64,000 bases of DNA from Heterostelium album PN500 (GCF_000004825.1 NW_008805068.1:372001-436000), one strand, 5' to 3'; positions 47,893 through 58,139 are shown, counted from the first letter of the stretch. The notes: generated from the letters alone by a model not told the origin. Program-made: numbers and translations.

Positions 47893-48680
47893 TTAATTTA
47901 TATATTCAGTTGGCATCTTGAATGAATATGATCCTTCTTTGTGTCTTGTAATCAATCCACTTATTGGTATTACATTGTAGTTGAATGTCAAAGTTACATT
48001 TTGTCCTCTAAAAGTTATTAATTAGAAATGATTATTAATAAATATATATATATATTAGTTTTGAAGTTCAATTCAATCTTTTTGTTCCTTAATGAGAATC
48101 AATAAAACATACCTTAAGTCACCAGAATGATCGATCAACAAATATTTAATTAAATCTTTCTCTTTGAGTACTGCTTTTGATTTATCTTTTAATATATAAT
48201 CCCACAAAACAACTTGACTTACAACCTAATTCAATGATTATGATATTTATTAATAATCAATACTGTGAACATACTTACTATATAGGTTAAAGTTTATTTA
48301 ATATAACTTACAGTTTCTTTAGTTTGATATTCAGCGGTTATATATAAAAACAATTGCTTTGTATTCCAATTGAATAGAGGTGTAAGATCTGCTTGTAAAC
48401 TCATGTGTACCTGTGCAAGTTCGACTGGGTTTCTCTTTACACTATATAATTATAAGTAATCAAAATAAAAGGTAATTACTATGATGATGATGATGATGAG
48501 ATGATGATTATTACAATCTTATTCATGATAAACTTACAACTTTATAGTTGAACCAGTCAAGTTAACATCTATATGGTCAGGGAAGAATGATCTACTCAGT
48601 ACATTCAATAAAAGTACACCAAACAATACAACACCTCCAAAGCAAACAATGAGATTTGCTCTCTGTGATACTGAATGCAT
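47893..48680 (-). CDS. spcs3: Signal peptidase complex subunit 3 (SPC22/23)
   Basis: Exons (minus strand) 48680-48538, 48441-48312, 48225-48113 and 48007-47893 give 166 residues. All four exons are short, so no single frame shows the gene. It begins MHSVSQRANLIVCFGGVVLF, an N-terminal anchor like that of SPC3. The luminal domain shows ADLTPLFNWNTKQLFLYITA followed by EYQTKE, VVLWDYIL, then GQNVTLTFNYNVIPISGLI and the end SYSFKMPTEYIN. These match the family landmarks FNWN.KQLF.Y..AEY, QVVLWD and the closing N-P-G-like strand. SPC3 is an essential ER-membrane subunit that supports signal peptide cleavage. Confidence 0.88.
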
Positions 48681-49314
48681 ATTTCTTAATTAAAAACAAC
48701 AATTACAACTATATAATAGTGTAGATATATAAAAATATAAAATATTAATTTAAATTGTTAAAAATTAATTAGTGTTTTTGTTAATCAAAAAATGACTCAC
48801 CAAAAAAACTTTTTTAAGTTCATTTTTATTTTTAACTTTATTTATTTAGTTGAAATTCTAACTGTTGTCGATATAACAAAAGCTTTTATAATATTTCTTT
48901 GTGTTTGAGAATAAATAAATAAAATAAATAAATAAAATAAATAACTTAAATTAAACTAAAATTAAAATAATTTTTTATTATTTAAATTTGTTTTAAAAAG
49001 GAGAGTTCATTCAATTCAATATCTTAGATATATATATACTTAAAAGTATGCTATTCATATCTTACCTATACTACTACTGAATTAGAAATCATTTTGATAT
49101 CAATATTGATTTGTTAAAGATCTTATAAGAGAATTTTGGAATGATGATGTAGTTTATTTTTTTTTTTAAAAAAAAATGATTGGTGTGGTTGTGGTGTAAT
49201 TAATTTAACTCAATTCATCATATTCATTAACCAAAAACATATATATATGTTCACCATCATTTCAGTTTATTTTTATTATTATCATGATAGGATTATTATT
49301 ACAAACTTGAGATA
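48681..49314. promoter_or_regulatory. Divergent spacer between spcs3 and F-box-like gene 1
   Basis: 634 bp of AT-rich sequence with (AATA)n at 48911-48945 and T/A runs at 49149-49176. It contains the promoters of both neighbours. No gene is seen. Confidence 0.4.
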
Positions 49315-51042
49315 ATGGGATCTACTATTTCAAAATCAAATAATGATAATGATGTTATTAATGAACAAAAGATAGTTTGTAATCAAACTAGATTAACTGA
49401 TTTATTATGGCGAAAAATCATTAGTTTGCTATCGAATGACCGATGTAGATATCATAGATGTCGGTGGAATCCTCTGTCACTCTCGCTAGTATCGCACTAC
49501 TGGCTTGTAAACATCGTCGCTAGAGCACCTCTAAGAATTACAACCGCAGATTCCAAATCACAATTCCTATTAAACTTTCATAAATCATATAGACGTTCTT
49601 TTATAAATTTATATAAAACAAATAATAATAATAATAATAACAACAGCAATAGCAATAGCAATAATAATAATAATAATAATAATAATATTTTAGAAATAGA
49701 TAGAAAGTTTAATATTATAAAATTAACAGTAATATTCAATCATAGTGATTTTCAATTGAAATTCGTATCGATGCCATTCCGAGAGAATAGGAAGTTGTAC
49801 AATAGACATCTTTGGTTGGAGATGTACAACGATGCGCTAATTAGATATTGGTCATTCGATTCACTGACGCTTGTCAATCCACCGAGAAACTTTGAACCAG
49901 AGAAACTGTTGGTGGCAGCTCAACTACGAACGCTAAGAATCTACCACGAAAACCCAAGAGCAATCGATATGTCAGCATTTCAGAATGTTGTTACATTTTC
50001 TCTGCGTCAGAACAATCAAGCTACAAAGTCACTTTCATTTACTATTCCAAACAAATCATCGTTGCTCACTTCATTATCTCTAACAATACCATTCAAATCA
50101 AACAACAACAACAACAACAACAATGATATTAATAGATATCCATTTAAAGACAATTCTTTCCAACCTTGGTTTGAAGGTGTTACAAAACTAGAGTTGAATC
50201 ATATTCATATTACAGAATGGAAGAATGTTGCTTCGGAACACATCAACATTGACTTTACAAAGCAATTTGCGAATCTAACATCTCTAAAGTTGAATCATAT
50301 CTATCATAGATTGGTAAATACTCTTCATTCAAATAGTATTGTCATTGCTCAGCAGCAACAGGAGATAACACAACCAGCGACAACAACATTGGTTTCAGTT
50401 TTAGGTGGATTAAAACAATTGAGTTGTTTGTGTATATCTAATGTTAGTGCACCTTTTCAATTCTATGGTGGTGGTGGTGGTGAGCAGCAAGACGAAAGGG
50501 ATGTTGATGCAAAAGAAGAGTATCGGAATGGTCTGACTGTATCGGTTTTCCAAAGAGATTTGTCATTGATTGGTGTACAGATTAATACATTGAAACTCAA
50601 GGGTAAATACACTCTGTTCAATCAGCTACTGATGTCATTGGAGCTACTACCATACATGAATAGACTCTCACTGACAGATCCTCTAGAGAATACACATCAT
50701 ATCGATAGGATTCTACAATCAAAATCACTCGTTAGATTATCTGCAAATTTCAATAATAATAATAGTAATATAAAGTACTTCTTACAGATCAATTCTACAA
50801 TCAAATATTTAAAAGTATATCATTCAGATCATTTCAACAATACAACAAATGATGATCATCATACAGATTCACTACAGCCAATCTTACAAAAAAATAGATA
50901 TTACTACAATGAAATATTAGATAAACACTATTTGGGACCGCAATTCAATAATCTAATCATAATATTTCAACCAAATAAAAGAGATGATCCTAAACATGAA
51001 AAAAAGAGTCATCGATCAAGATATATGTCTTTCTTGATGTAA
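49315..51042 (+). CDS. F-box-like protein with N-myristoylation-type start, member 1
   Basis: Single exon, 575 residues. It starts MGSTISK, with Gly2, Ser6 and Lys7 fitting the N-myristoyltransferase consensus. An F-box-like helix bundle follows: LTDLLWRKIISLLS, YHRCRWNPLSLSLVSHYWLV, NIVARAPLRITT (residues 27-77). The rest carries irregular leucine-rich segments such as FANLTSLKLNHIYHRLV, LNTLKLKGKYTLFNQLL and SLVRLSANFN, plus Asn runs. Members at 51291 and 60938 share all of these. No catalytic motif is seen. Such a protein could serve as a membrane-tethered substrate receptor of an SCF-type ubiquitin ligase, which is inference. It ends in a basic tail (KHEKKSHRSRY). Confidence 0.75.
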   Translation: MGSTISKSNNDNDVINEQKIVCNQTRLTDLLWRKIISLLSNDRCRYHRCRWNPLSLSLVSHYWLVNIVARAPLRITTADSKSQFLLNFHKSYRRSFINLYKTNNNNNNNNSNSNSNNNNNNNNNILEIDRKFNIIKLTVIFNHSDFQLKFVSMPFRENRKLYNRHLWLEMYNDALIRYWSFDSLTLVNPPRNFEPEKLLVAAQLRTLRIYHENPRAIDMSAFQNVVTFSLRQNNQATKSLSFTIPNKSSLLTSLSLTIPFKSNNNNNNNNDINRYPFKDNSFQPWFEGVTKLELNHIHITEWKNVASEHINIDFTKQFANLTSLKLNHIYHRLVNTLHSNSIVIAQQQQEITQPATTTLVSVLGGLKQLSCLCISNVSAPFQFYGGGGGEQQDERDVDAKEEYRNGLTVSVFQRDLSLIGVQINTLKLKGKYTLFNQLLMSLELLPYMNRLSLTDPLENTHHIDRILQSKSLVRLSANFNNNNSNIKYFLQINSTIKYLKVYHSDHFNNTTNDDHHTDSLQPILQKNRYYYNEILDKHYLGPQFNNLIIIFQPNKRDDPKHEKKSHRSRYMSFLM

Positions 51043-51290
51043 ATATAAAATAAAATATAATTTTCTAACGTTACATAAAATTAAATAACCTCTGTAGAGA
51101 GCCAACACTTTACTTTGTAGTCTAACAATCAAACCAGGTGAAACCTTGAAAAATAGTTTGGCTGGCAAATAAATTGTTTGATATTTATTTTCAATAAATC
51201 GTTTTTACAATTTTATTTCCCCAATATTAGTATTTATGTATATAAAATTTGTTGTGTGTTTATTATTATTATTATTATTATAGATAAAAG

Positions 51291-52955
51291 ATGGGTTTGA
51301 CAACAAGTAGATCTTATATAAATATTGATGGTGAAAGATCTGTTAGTGGAGAAATTAGTGTAATAAATAATAATCAAACGAAATTAACTGATTTAATATG
51401 GAGGAATATCATTAGGTTACTATCAGAGTATGAATGTAGATATCATAGGTATGAGTGGAATCCACTATCGTTGTCATTGATATCACACTATTGGTTGGTG
51501 AATATCATTGCTAGATCAACACTTAGAATAACAACATTAGATATCGACTCTTCATTTATTATCAACTATCCACTGGCATACCAAAGATCACACAATAAGC
51601 TGTTAGATCAACAACAACAACAACAACAACAACATTCAACAGCTATAGATAAGAAGACATTCAATATTAGTAAATTAACATTAATATACAAACAGATGAG
51701 TTACACCGAGTCACTTATAAATAGTTTACAGTTACATAGACAACAACAACAACAACACAAACAAAGACAGCAACAGAAACGTAAAACTATCAATTGGGTA
51801 ATGACTTACAATCAACCGCTAGAGACACACTGGTCGGTAGATTCAATGACCGTTGTCAATCCCAATCTATTCCATATGATTGAGACACTGGCTATTGCCA
51901 AGCAACTAAGGTGTATGAGAATCTATCAGACGTGTCAACATCAGTTGATTACCAAGCTCTTCCCGAATATCGAACGACTGACAATCAAACAAACTAGTTT
52001 ACCATATAAACCGGCTGTTCCAGAAGATCTGCCTTTACATTTGAAGACACTCTCGATTGCCGCGCCATTCAACAACGACAATCCATTCAAAGTCGTCGAA
52101 AATCCCGATTGGTTCAAGAATATCGAAGCGCTAACACTCGACTACCTTCACAAACCTTTTTATACACCTTGGGAAAGAACTAGTCCCGACCACAGAATAC
52201 CGATTGATCTTGCTAAATTCCAAAACATTTCAAAGCTAAAGTTGAATCATGTTTATCATAGAATAGTTCATGCAATGAATACAACCGATCAATCAACAAC
52301 AACAGCAACCAATAATAACATTAATGCATTCCAGCAACAAGAAGATAGTCATTTAAATACCATTCCAATATTAATCAACCTAAAACGATTGGCTTACTTA
52401 TCGATCAATAATATCGATATGATGAGTCAATCGGATTCAGAAAGCAACGACGATTTACTCGCAGAGTACGATCACGGTAAAACAGCGGTGGCATTCTCAA
52501 TCGATCTCGAAGCTATCGGATATCAACTACATACTCTTAAGCTAAAAGGCAAATATACATTGTTCAGCCATCTGTTCAGTAGCGGCTCGACAGTACTCAC
52601 CGATCAGCTGATAAACTTGAAGCGATTATCAATTACAACCAGACTCGATAAAGAGCACATCGATCTGATTCATCAATGTAAATCACTGGTGCGACTCTCT
52701 GCTAGCTTCAACGATACTCTGGCATATTTCATAGAGAACAACAAACATATTAGATATTTGAAGGTCTACAGTTTCGATACTTTTTTTCAAATCCTAGCGC
52801 TAACAAAGCTTCTTGCATCTGATAGAATCGCACATGACAAGTCACTCGATAAACACTACTTGGGTTCAAGTTTCAACTATTTAGAAATTACTTTCCAGTC
52901 ATCTCGAAACCACTACAAGAATCAAAAGAGAGAAATTAAAGATCAATATTCATAA
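51291..52955 (+). CDS. F-box-like protein with N-myristoylation-type start, member 2
   Basis: Single exon, 554 residues, a tandem paralogue only 248 bp after member 1. The N terminus MGLTTSRS again gives Gly2, Ser6, Arg7. The F-box-like part reads LTDLIWRNIIRLLS, YHRYEWNPLSLSLISHYWLV, NIIARSTLRITT. Later conserved pieces are FQNISKLKLNHVYHRIVH, LHTLKLKGKYTLFSHLF and SLVRLSASFN. The C-terminal signature HYLGSSFNYLEITFQ parallels member 1. Gln runs (residues about 107-115, and around 150) replace the Asn runs of member 1. The start context is an ATT trinucleotide run followed by TAGATAAAAG. Function is unknown beyond the family reasoning. Confidence 0.75.
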   Translation: MGLTTSRSYINIDGERSVSGEISVINNNQTKLTDLIWRNIIRLLSEYECRYHRYEWNPLSLSLISHYWLVNIIARSTLRITTLDIDSSFIINYPLAYQRSHNKLLDQQQQQQQQHSTAIDKKTFNISKLTLIYKQMSYTESLINSLQLHRQQQQQHKQRQQQKRKTINWVMTYNQPLETHWSVDSMTVVNPNLFHMIETLAIAKQLRCMRIYQTCQHQLITKLFPNIERLTIKQTSLPYKPAVPEDLPLHLKTLSIAAPFNNDNPFKVVENPDWFKNIEALTLDYLHKPFYTPWERTSPDHRIPIDLAKFQNISKLKLNHVYHRIVHAMNTTDQSTTTATNNNINAFQQQEDSHLNTIPILINLKRLAYLSINNIDMMSQSDSESNDDLLAEYDHGKTAVAFSIDLEAIGYQLHTLKLKGKYTLFSHLFSSGSTVLTDQLINLKRLSITTRLDKEHIDLIHQCKSLVRLSASFNDTLAYFIENNKHIRYLKVYSFDTFFQILALTKLLASDRIAHDKSLDKHYLGSSFNYLEITFQSSRNHYKNQKREIKDQYS

Positions 52956-53251
52956 ATATTTTATTGACAAAAATAATACATTGTAATTTCTGAATATGAT
53001 TATTAAAACAAATCAATAAATACAATGTATATATTCTCACACAGGCCGTGAGAAATAGCCAATAAAATATTATTATTATTATTTTTTATAGTTATTATTA
53101 ATTAATAAGTTGTGATAGCAGTAGTTGCGTGTTTTTTTTTTTATTTTTATTTTTTATTTTTATTTTTTTTAAATTAAGACTTATATATTTGAATACATCT
53201 TACTTTGTACTTATTGCTAATATATTATTTAATAATCCGAAATTATAAATA
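52956..53251. other. Spacer with dispersed ~80-bp repeat, copy 2
   Basis: Positions about 53152-53232 match the repeat at 10339-10415. The rest is AT-rich 3' flank of F-box-like member 2. The last six bases, 53246-53251 (TAAATA), are the left target duplication of the adjacent transposon. Confidence 0.55.
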
Positions 53252-54814
53252 CAGCAAAAATCTGTGAAAAACCGGACAGAGGTTTCAAAATATCAAACAG
53301 TAAATACATTTATTTGTTTATAGAAACTAATAAATATATTCTAAGATAGATCTTTGTAAATGATTAATAATTAAAAAGAAATGAATCATTTATCATTTTA
53401 AAAAAAAAATAAAAAAAATAAAAGATAAAATTAATTTGTGCAATATTTCTGAAGTAATAAAATATTTTTTATTATAGTACTTTTAAATTTATTTTGAAAT
53501 ACTTAATTATATTATATATAAGAATGATACCAAGTAAAATGTTAACAGAAAGATAAAAGATTTTTGGAATACTTGATTTGGATTACTGAACGGAACAAGA
53601 AGTTATTGGTTTAAAATACAATTCTAATTTTCAACAGTTTCAAGACTAAAGAAAAACTAAGCAAAAACAAACTCAGCACTGAACACAAATACCATATGTA
53701 TAAAAAGGATATAAATTTAAAAGATTACAATTATATTTAAAATAAAATTTAAATTGTTTTTTAAAAAACAATTATATCATTAAAAAAAAAAAGGACAACA
53801 ATACATTTTTAAAAAGATAAATCAATAACATTATTAGAAGAATAATAAAGGATTAAGGAATTACTTTCAGAAATAATACAAAAAAAAACCTTTTAGACTC
53901 TTCTTCATATTCAAAATGTAAAGGTTTTGAACTGATTTTACAATAAATAAGGATATTGTTTTTTTAGAAAAGTAATTTAACAGATGAAACGAAAATAAAA
54001 CAAGGAGAGTATAGTATAAAGAAAGGTTATTCTTTAAAGGAGTTCCCGATTATAGAACAAATAATATTCTATCATTTAGTTGAAAGTGGTAGATTCAAAT
54101 TCAATCTTTTCTCTAATTAATTTAATATGGAACTGGATACTTAGACAATCTATCTTAAGCTCTAGATTCCCAGATTTTTTAGAAATTTTAGAGTATGATA
54201 TAGATCGACGAATAAATAATATTGTTTAACTAATTTTAGTATATTCCTCAACTGTACAAGATATCTCACTTGTCATCAATATACTAAAACTCATAATATT
54301 TTTTACTTAAAATGTATTCTTAACTAAATTTGATATATAAACAAACCAGTCAGGACCTGAATGTTTTTTAAAATTCTTGGGTATTGTTGAGATAAATATA
54401 TATACTAGATGCCATTCATTCTAAACTCAATAGAGCTCTTAAATGATGCATTTATAGTGGTGATATGAAATGACACCGGAGTACTGCCAATCACTATATG
54501 AATCAATGCCAAACAGATTGAATCAAGTAATCCTCAACCAAGGCTATTGGACATCCTATTAATTGTTTTCTTTTAAATCAATTTAAATGTATATAAATAA
54601 AAAATATTTTATCACTTCAGAAATATTGCACAGTTAATTTTAGTTTTTTTATTTTTTTTATTTTTTTTTAAAATGGTAAATATTTCAATATTTTTCTAAT
54701 AATTAATCTTTAACAAAGATCTATCTTAGAATATATTTATTAGTTTCTATAACAAATAAATGTATTACTGTTTGATATTTTGAAACCTCTGTCCGGTTTC
54801 ATAGATTTTTGCTG
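53252..54814. mobile_element. Non-autonomous DNA transposon with long terminal inverted repeats
   Basis: A 1563-bp element. Its ends are inverted repeats of about 220 bp beginning CAGCAAAAATCT, with imperfect pairing along 53252-53470 and 54595-54814. Both copies contain the blocks CCGGACAGAGGTTTC and TGCAATATTTCTGAAGT. It is flanked by a perfect 6-bp target duplication TAAATA (53246-53251 and 54815-54820). The interior has no useful reading frame, so it must have relied on a transposase elsewhere. I cannot name the superfamily; a 6-bp duplication is not one of the commonest sizes. The two inverted repeats differ at several percent of positions, so it is not a very recent arrival. Confidence 0.82.
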
Positions 54815-54830
54815 TAAATAATCCTCACTC

Positions 54831-54878
54831 CAATCTGTTCATTTTTTTTTTTTTTTTTTTTTTTTTTCAATCCGTTCA
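54831..54878. repeat. Poly(T) tract between short direct repeats
   Basis: A run of 26 T (54842-54867) is flanked by CAATCTGTTCA (54831-54841) and CAATCCGTTCA (54868-54878), which are alike at 10 of 11 positions. This is what a severely 5'-truncated retroposon reduced to its poly(A) tail would leave, with its target duplication. Confidence 0.5.
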
Positions 54879-55196
54879 TAGACTCCAAGAAATATAAAAA
54901 CACAATGAAAAAGACCATGGAAAACCAATTTTGTTCCATTTTCAGAAATAATCAGGAACTCGATAAGGAATCCACTTCCAGAAATAACCAGGAATTCTGT
55001 AAGGAATCAAAATAAAGAACTATATAAACAATTCACAGAGTCACAATTATTAATCAAAACTCTCAAGGTAAATATAACTGATATTCAATACATTAAATAA
55101 AGCACAATTATTAATCAAAACTCTCAAGTGTTCTCTCTTTGATTGTATTATATACATACTCTGATTTATTCTAAATAAATCCATCTTGTTACAAAT
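54879..55196. repeat. Repeat-rich spacer
   Basis: Contains a 26-bp perfect direct repeat beginning CACAATTATTAATCAAAAC at 55042-55067 and 55103-55128. It also has an imperfect tandem pair of about 30 bp (54943-54972 and 54979-55009, sharing AGGAA and GTAAGGAATC-like ends). No gene is seen. The source of the repeats is unknown. Confidence 0.5.
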
Positions 55197-55206
55197 TTGG
55201 TTACAA

Positions 55207-55208
<2 letters not shown>

Positions 55209-55250
<42 letters not shown>

Positions 55251-55453
55251 AGCGCAATGGACCGCACTAAGGAGGTGTTTTTTATCACCTCCTCACGAGT
55301 TGGTGTCAATGTATTGCCCCATGGGCTCTTAGGACATCAGTTTTATTATATACGTTCCGGTAGCGGGGAAACTTAGTCATTACCGAGCCTCGAACCCGGG
55401 TCGAAGTAGTGAAGGCCCACGAATGAACCATTTCACTAACTACGTCCTTCGAC
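55209..55453 (-). mobile_element. tRNA-derived SINE-like retroposon
   Basis: Read on the minus strand the element starts GTCGAAGGACG at 55453. It carries a pol III A box-like TAGTTAGTGAAATGG (55442-55428) and a B box GGTTCGAGGC (55396-55387), about 31 bp apart as in a tRNA. A body of about 135 bp follows, with two hairpins (CGGTA/TACCG and AGGAGGTG/CACCTCCT). It ends in a 38-nt poly(A) tail (55249-55212). The same 12-bp sequence TTGGTTACAAAA flanks it at 55197-55208 and 55454-55465, a typical target duplication of LINE-type retrotransposition. Base composition is much richer in G and C than the surroundings. It sits about 50 bp downstream of a tRNA-Lys gene in the same orientation. Confidence 0.85.
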
Positions 55454-55511
55454 TTGGTTACAAAATGTTTTACTTGATGCGCGCATCAAGGATATTAATT
55501 AAAAAAGAAAG

Positions 55512-55584
55512 CGCCCAATGTGGGGCTCGAACCCACGACCACACGGTTAAGAGCCGTGCGCTCTACCGACTGAGCTAACCGGGC
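55512..55584 (-). tRNA. tRNA-Lys (CTT anticodon)
   Basis: A 73-nt cloverleaf on the minus strand. The acceptor stem is GCCCGGT/ATTGGGC with two G-T pairs and discriminator G. The A box is TTAGCTCAGTCGG. The anticodon stem-loop is CGGCTCTTAACCG, with anticodon CTT in the loop CTCTTAA. The T arm is GTGGGTTCGAGCCCCAC. There is no intron, and CCA is not encoded. tRNA genes are preferred integration landmarks for retrotransposons in dictyostelids. Confidence 0.97.
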
Positions 55585-56048
55585 TTTGATGTTGCTAATT
55601 TCGCGATTAAAAATTTTCAATTTTTTTTATTTTGTTATTATTATATTCGTCGAACTCAAATTAATGTGTGGTGAAACATACACATAAAATCTCTGTCCAC
55701 ATGTTATAGCCGCAGCCAACTCTATCTTTATCACAGTGATTCCTGTTCATACCGATCTCAATATCTACAAGATAAAACATATTCACAACAAACTTGGTAT
55801 CATCTATTCAAATTGCAGAAGCACCAAGCAGTGGTACTGCTACACGTCATCGAACAGTTTTCAGCCACCACTACATCCAAGAAGAGATCGAACGTAATGT
55901 AAACAAAGAACAGATTTTAAATAAATTAGATCTGAGGATAATTTTTAAAAGATTTATGAAATCATACTCTTCTTTTATTGAGATCTCAATTCCACTTTAA
56001 TTCTACCTTGTATTTGAAATTATTAAAACGAATTTTATTTATTCAAAC
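55585..56048. other. Spacer upstream of the tRNA gene with unassigned open segments
   Basis: Between the tRNA and P450 copy 1. Positions about 55694-55900 have an unusually balanced base composition and open frames in two registers (one reading HVIAAANSIFITVIPVHTDL, the other SSGTATRHRTVFSHHYIQEE). This suggests a fragment of a decayed coding sequence I cannot identify. The remainder is AT-rich. Confidence 0.4.
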
Positions 56049-57700
56049 TTATCTTATTTGAATATTACATTTGAAGGGAGTTGGAGATAGTGCTAAACCA
56101 TATACCATTGATTCTTCAATAAATTCAGAATTTGGTGAAGTAAATTTAAATGATTTGATCAATTGTGTAACCAAAACATAAATCTCCACTTCAGCAAGAT
56201 TCATTCCAACACAATTTCTTGGTCCACTTCCATAAATTATTTTGACTCTATTAGAATTCTTTTGTGCATCCACACCAATAAATCTCTCTGGTTTGAACTC
56301 CATTGGATCATCCCAATACTGTTCTGATAACAGAGAACTGTGAATATTTTGAAATACTTGAATCTAATAAATTTTTAATTAATTAAAATAAAATATAAAA
56401 TAAAATATTAAAATATATTATTAAAATAAACTATATATATTACATATTAAATACATACACCTTTCTTTACATAATAACCACGGAAATAGCCATCTCTAAT
56501 TGCTTCATGTGAGTTACCAAATCCATTAATTGGATATCTTCTCATTGTTTCTCTAATCACAGCGTTGGTGTATGGTGTTGATATTTTTGAAGGTATTCTA
56601 TTCTCAACACTTGTGAGTTCTAAATATAACTTTTCTTGAACCTCTGGATAATTACAACAAACTCTGATTAAACATAATATAACTAAAGACTTTCAATATT
56701 TATAAAATATTAATTAATACTCAATCAAAATAACTTTTTTTCTTTTTTTTGTTTTTACAGTAGTTCAGATTCCGAAAGATTGAATTCGGCATTAGTAAAA
56801 AAAAAGTCCAATATTTTGAAATATTTCCCAGCCTTTAACTTCCATGAATATATGAATCTGCTATGTTATTGGGTGACTCTGAACCTGATATTCTATCTTC
56901 AACTAGTTTGCCAATATAGTCTTCATATTGCTCATTAATTCTTTTAAATCTGTTGAAGATGTTGATGATTTCTTAAACTTTTATTAAAGAAGAGTATTCT
57001 GATATCATAGGACGTCCTAAAATAGGTTGATTTCCTTGGATTATATTTAATATTTCAATAGCTTGACCATCCAACTCATATGGAAATTGTTTGTCGAATA
57101 GTTTGGTTAATAAGATATTCAGAGTACATATCTTTACAAATGGAAATAAATTAATTGGTTCACCTGATTTCGATTGAACTTTTAAACATTCATAGAGTTT
57201 TGAAATCTCTTCCACCATTGATTCCTCTGATTTTTTCAATTTACTTGGTGTAAGGTGTTGAAGAAGAATCGATCTTAGATATGTATTATATTCACCATTG
57301 GATGATGTCATACTCTCTCCACGATTGATATCGGTTCTTTCTTTCTTTTGAAATCGATTAACAAATAGATCATTGTAAGTAAATGCTTCTTGAATAGTTT
57401 CCGGACCTGTTAAAACTATTCCTTCGACCGATCCCATTTTAAATCTAAACACTTCACCATATCTCCTGAAAAGACGATCCAAATCATTATTAATATTTTC
57501 ACCAAGTAAATGTAAATGACCAATCAAAGGTATTGCCAATGGTGATGGTGGACATTTTTTATAAGGATTCTAAAATAAAAACAAACAATATTAAATTTAA
57601 TTTTGTAGTATTTAAAATATCTAAAGTTATAAATTACGTATCATACCTTTTCATATAAAATCCATAAGATAAAAACAATAACTATTGATATTAAAATCAT
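56049..57700 (-). pseudogene. Cytochrome P450 (CYP508-like) pseudogene, copy 1
   Basis: Exon 1 (57700-57647) encodes the membrane anchor MILISIVIVFILWILYEK. Exon 2 starts at 57569 with NPYKKCPPSPLAIPLIGHLH and contains NINRGES-type and HLTPSKLKKSEESM blocks of dictyostelid P450s. After about 57000 the frame is lost (SSLIKV then stop), where copy 2 still reads the expected helix start. The K-helix ETMRR and PEVQEKLYLELTSVENR lie near 56560-56660, and the heme loop reads YGSGPRNCVGMNLAEVE (56049-56303), with Tyr where P450s have Phe. The I-helix region is garbled. It is a host gene decaying by several frameshifts. In its working form such an enzyme would be an ER mono-oxygenase. Confidence 0.8.
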
Positions 57701-58139
57701 AGTTTTAAAACAAAAATTTGACAAATTTAATTATTTGTCGATAATGATAAAATTGATTTGGTTTTCAAAATACTAAAATAAATACTGATGAAAATAAATA
57801 AAAGAATAAATTTATATGCGGATAAATGTTATTGTTATAATTTAAATACGCAGGTTAAAATTTAAATCTCAAACTAGCTCTTACCTCCTGTAACCCTATT
57901 TTGAATAAATTTAAAAAAAAAAACTCCAATGATATTAATCCATCTAATTTTTAGACCATGAAATAACAATATTTGCGACAGAGGTGAAAAGTAACAAGAA
58001 ACCACACTATTTTCATCATAAAGATATAAAAAATTAATGAGTTAAAGTGGTTGGAGCTAGTTATATTTAGTCACTGGAGAATAAATTTTCTCACAACACA
58101 CTTTTTTTTTTATTTAATTACAATAGCAGAAATCATCTA
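57701..58139. other. Spacer between P450 copy 1 and the F-box-like pseudogene
   Basis: AT-rich intergenic DNA. Near 58080-58135 it matches the sequence upstream of F-box-like member 3 (ACACACTTTTTTTTTTATTT), as expected for the duplicated divergent promoter. The middle part, 57840-58070, has no counterpart in the other copy. Confidence 0.45.

Noticed and set aside
55131-55211. Idea that the stretch ending TTGTTACAAATTTGGTTAC is a long terminal repeat with primer-binding site
   Set aside because: The TTGGTTACAAAA part is fully explained as the SINE-like element's target duplication, and no partner repeat is present.
55387-55442. Calling the A/B-box region a second functional tRNA gene
   Set aside because: It lacks a proper acceptor stem and anticodon stem-loop, and is joined to a body, poly(A) tail and target duplications; a tRNA-derived retroposon fits better.
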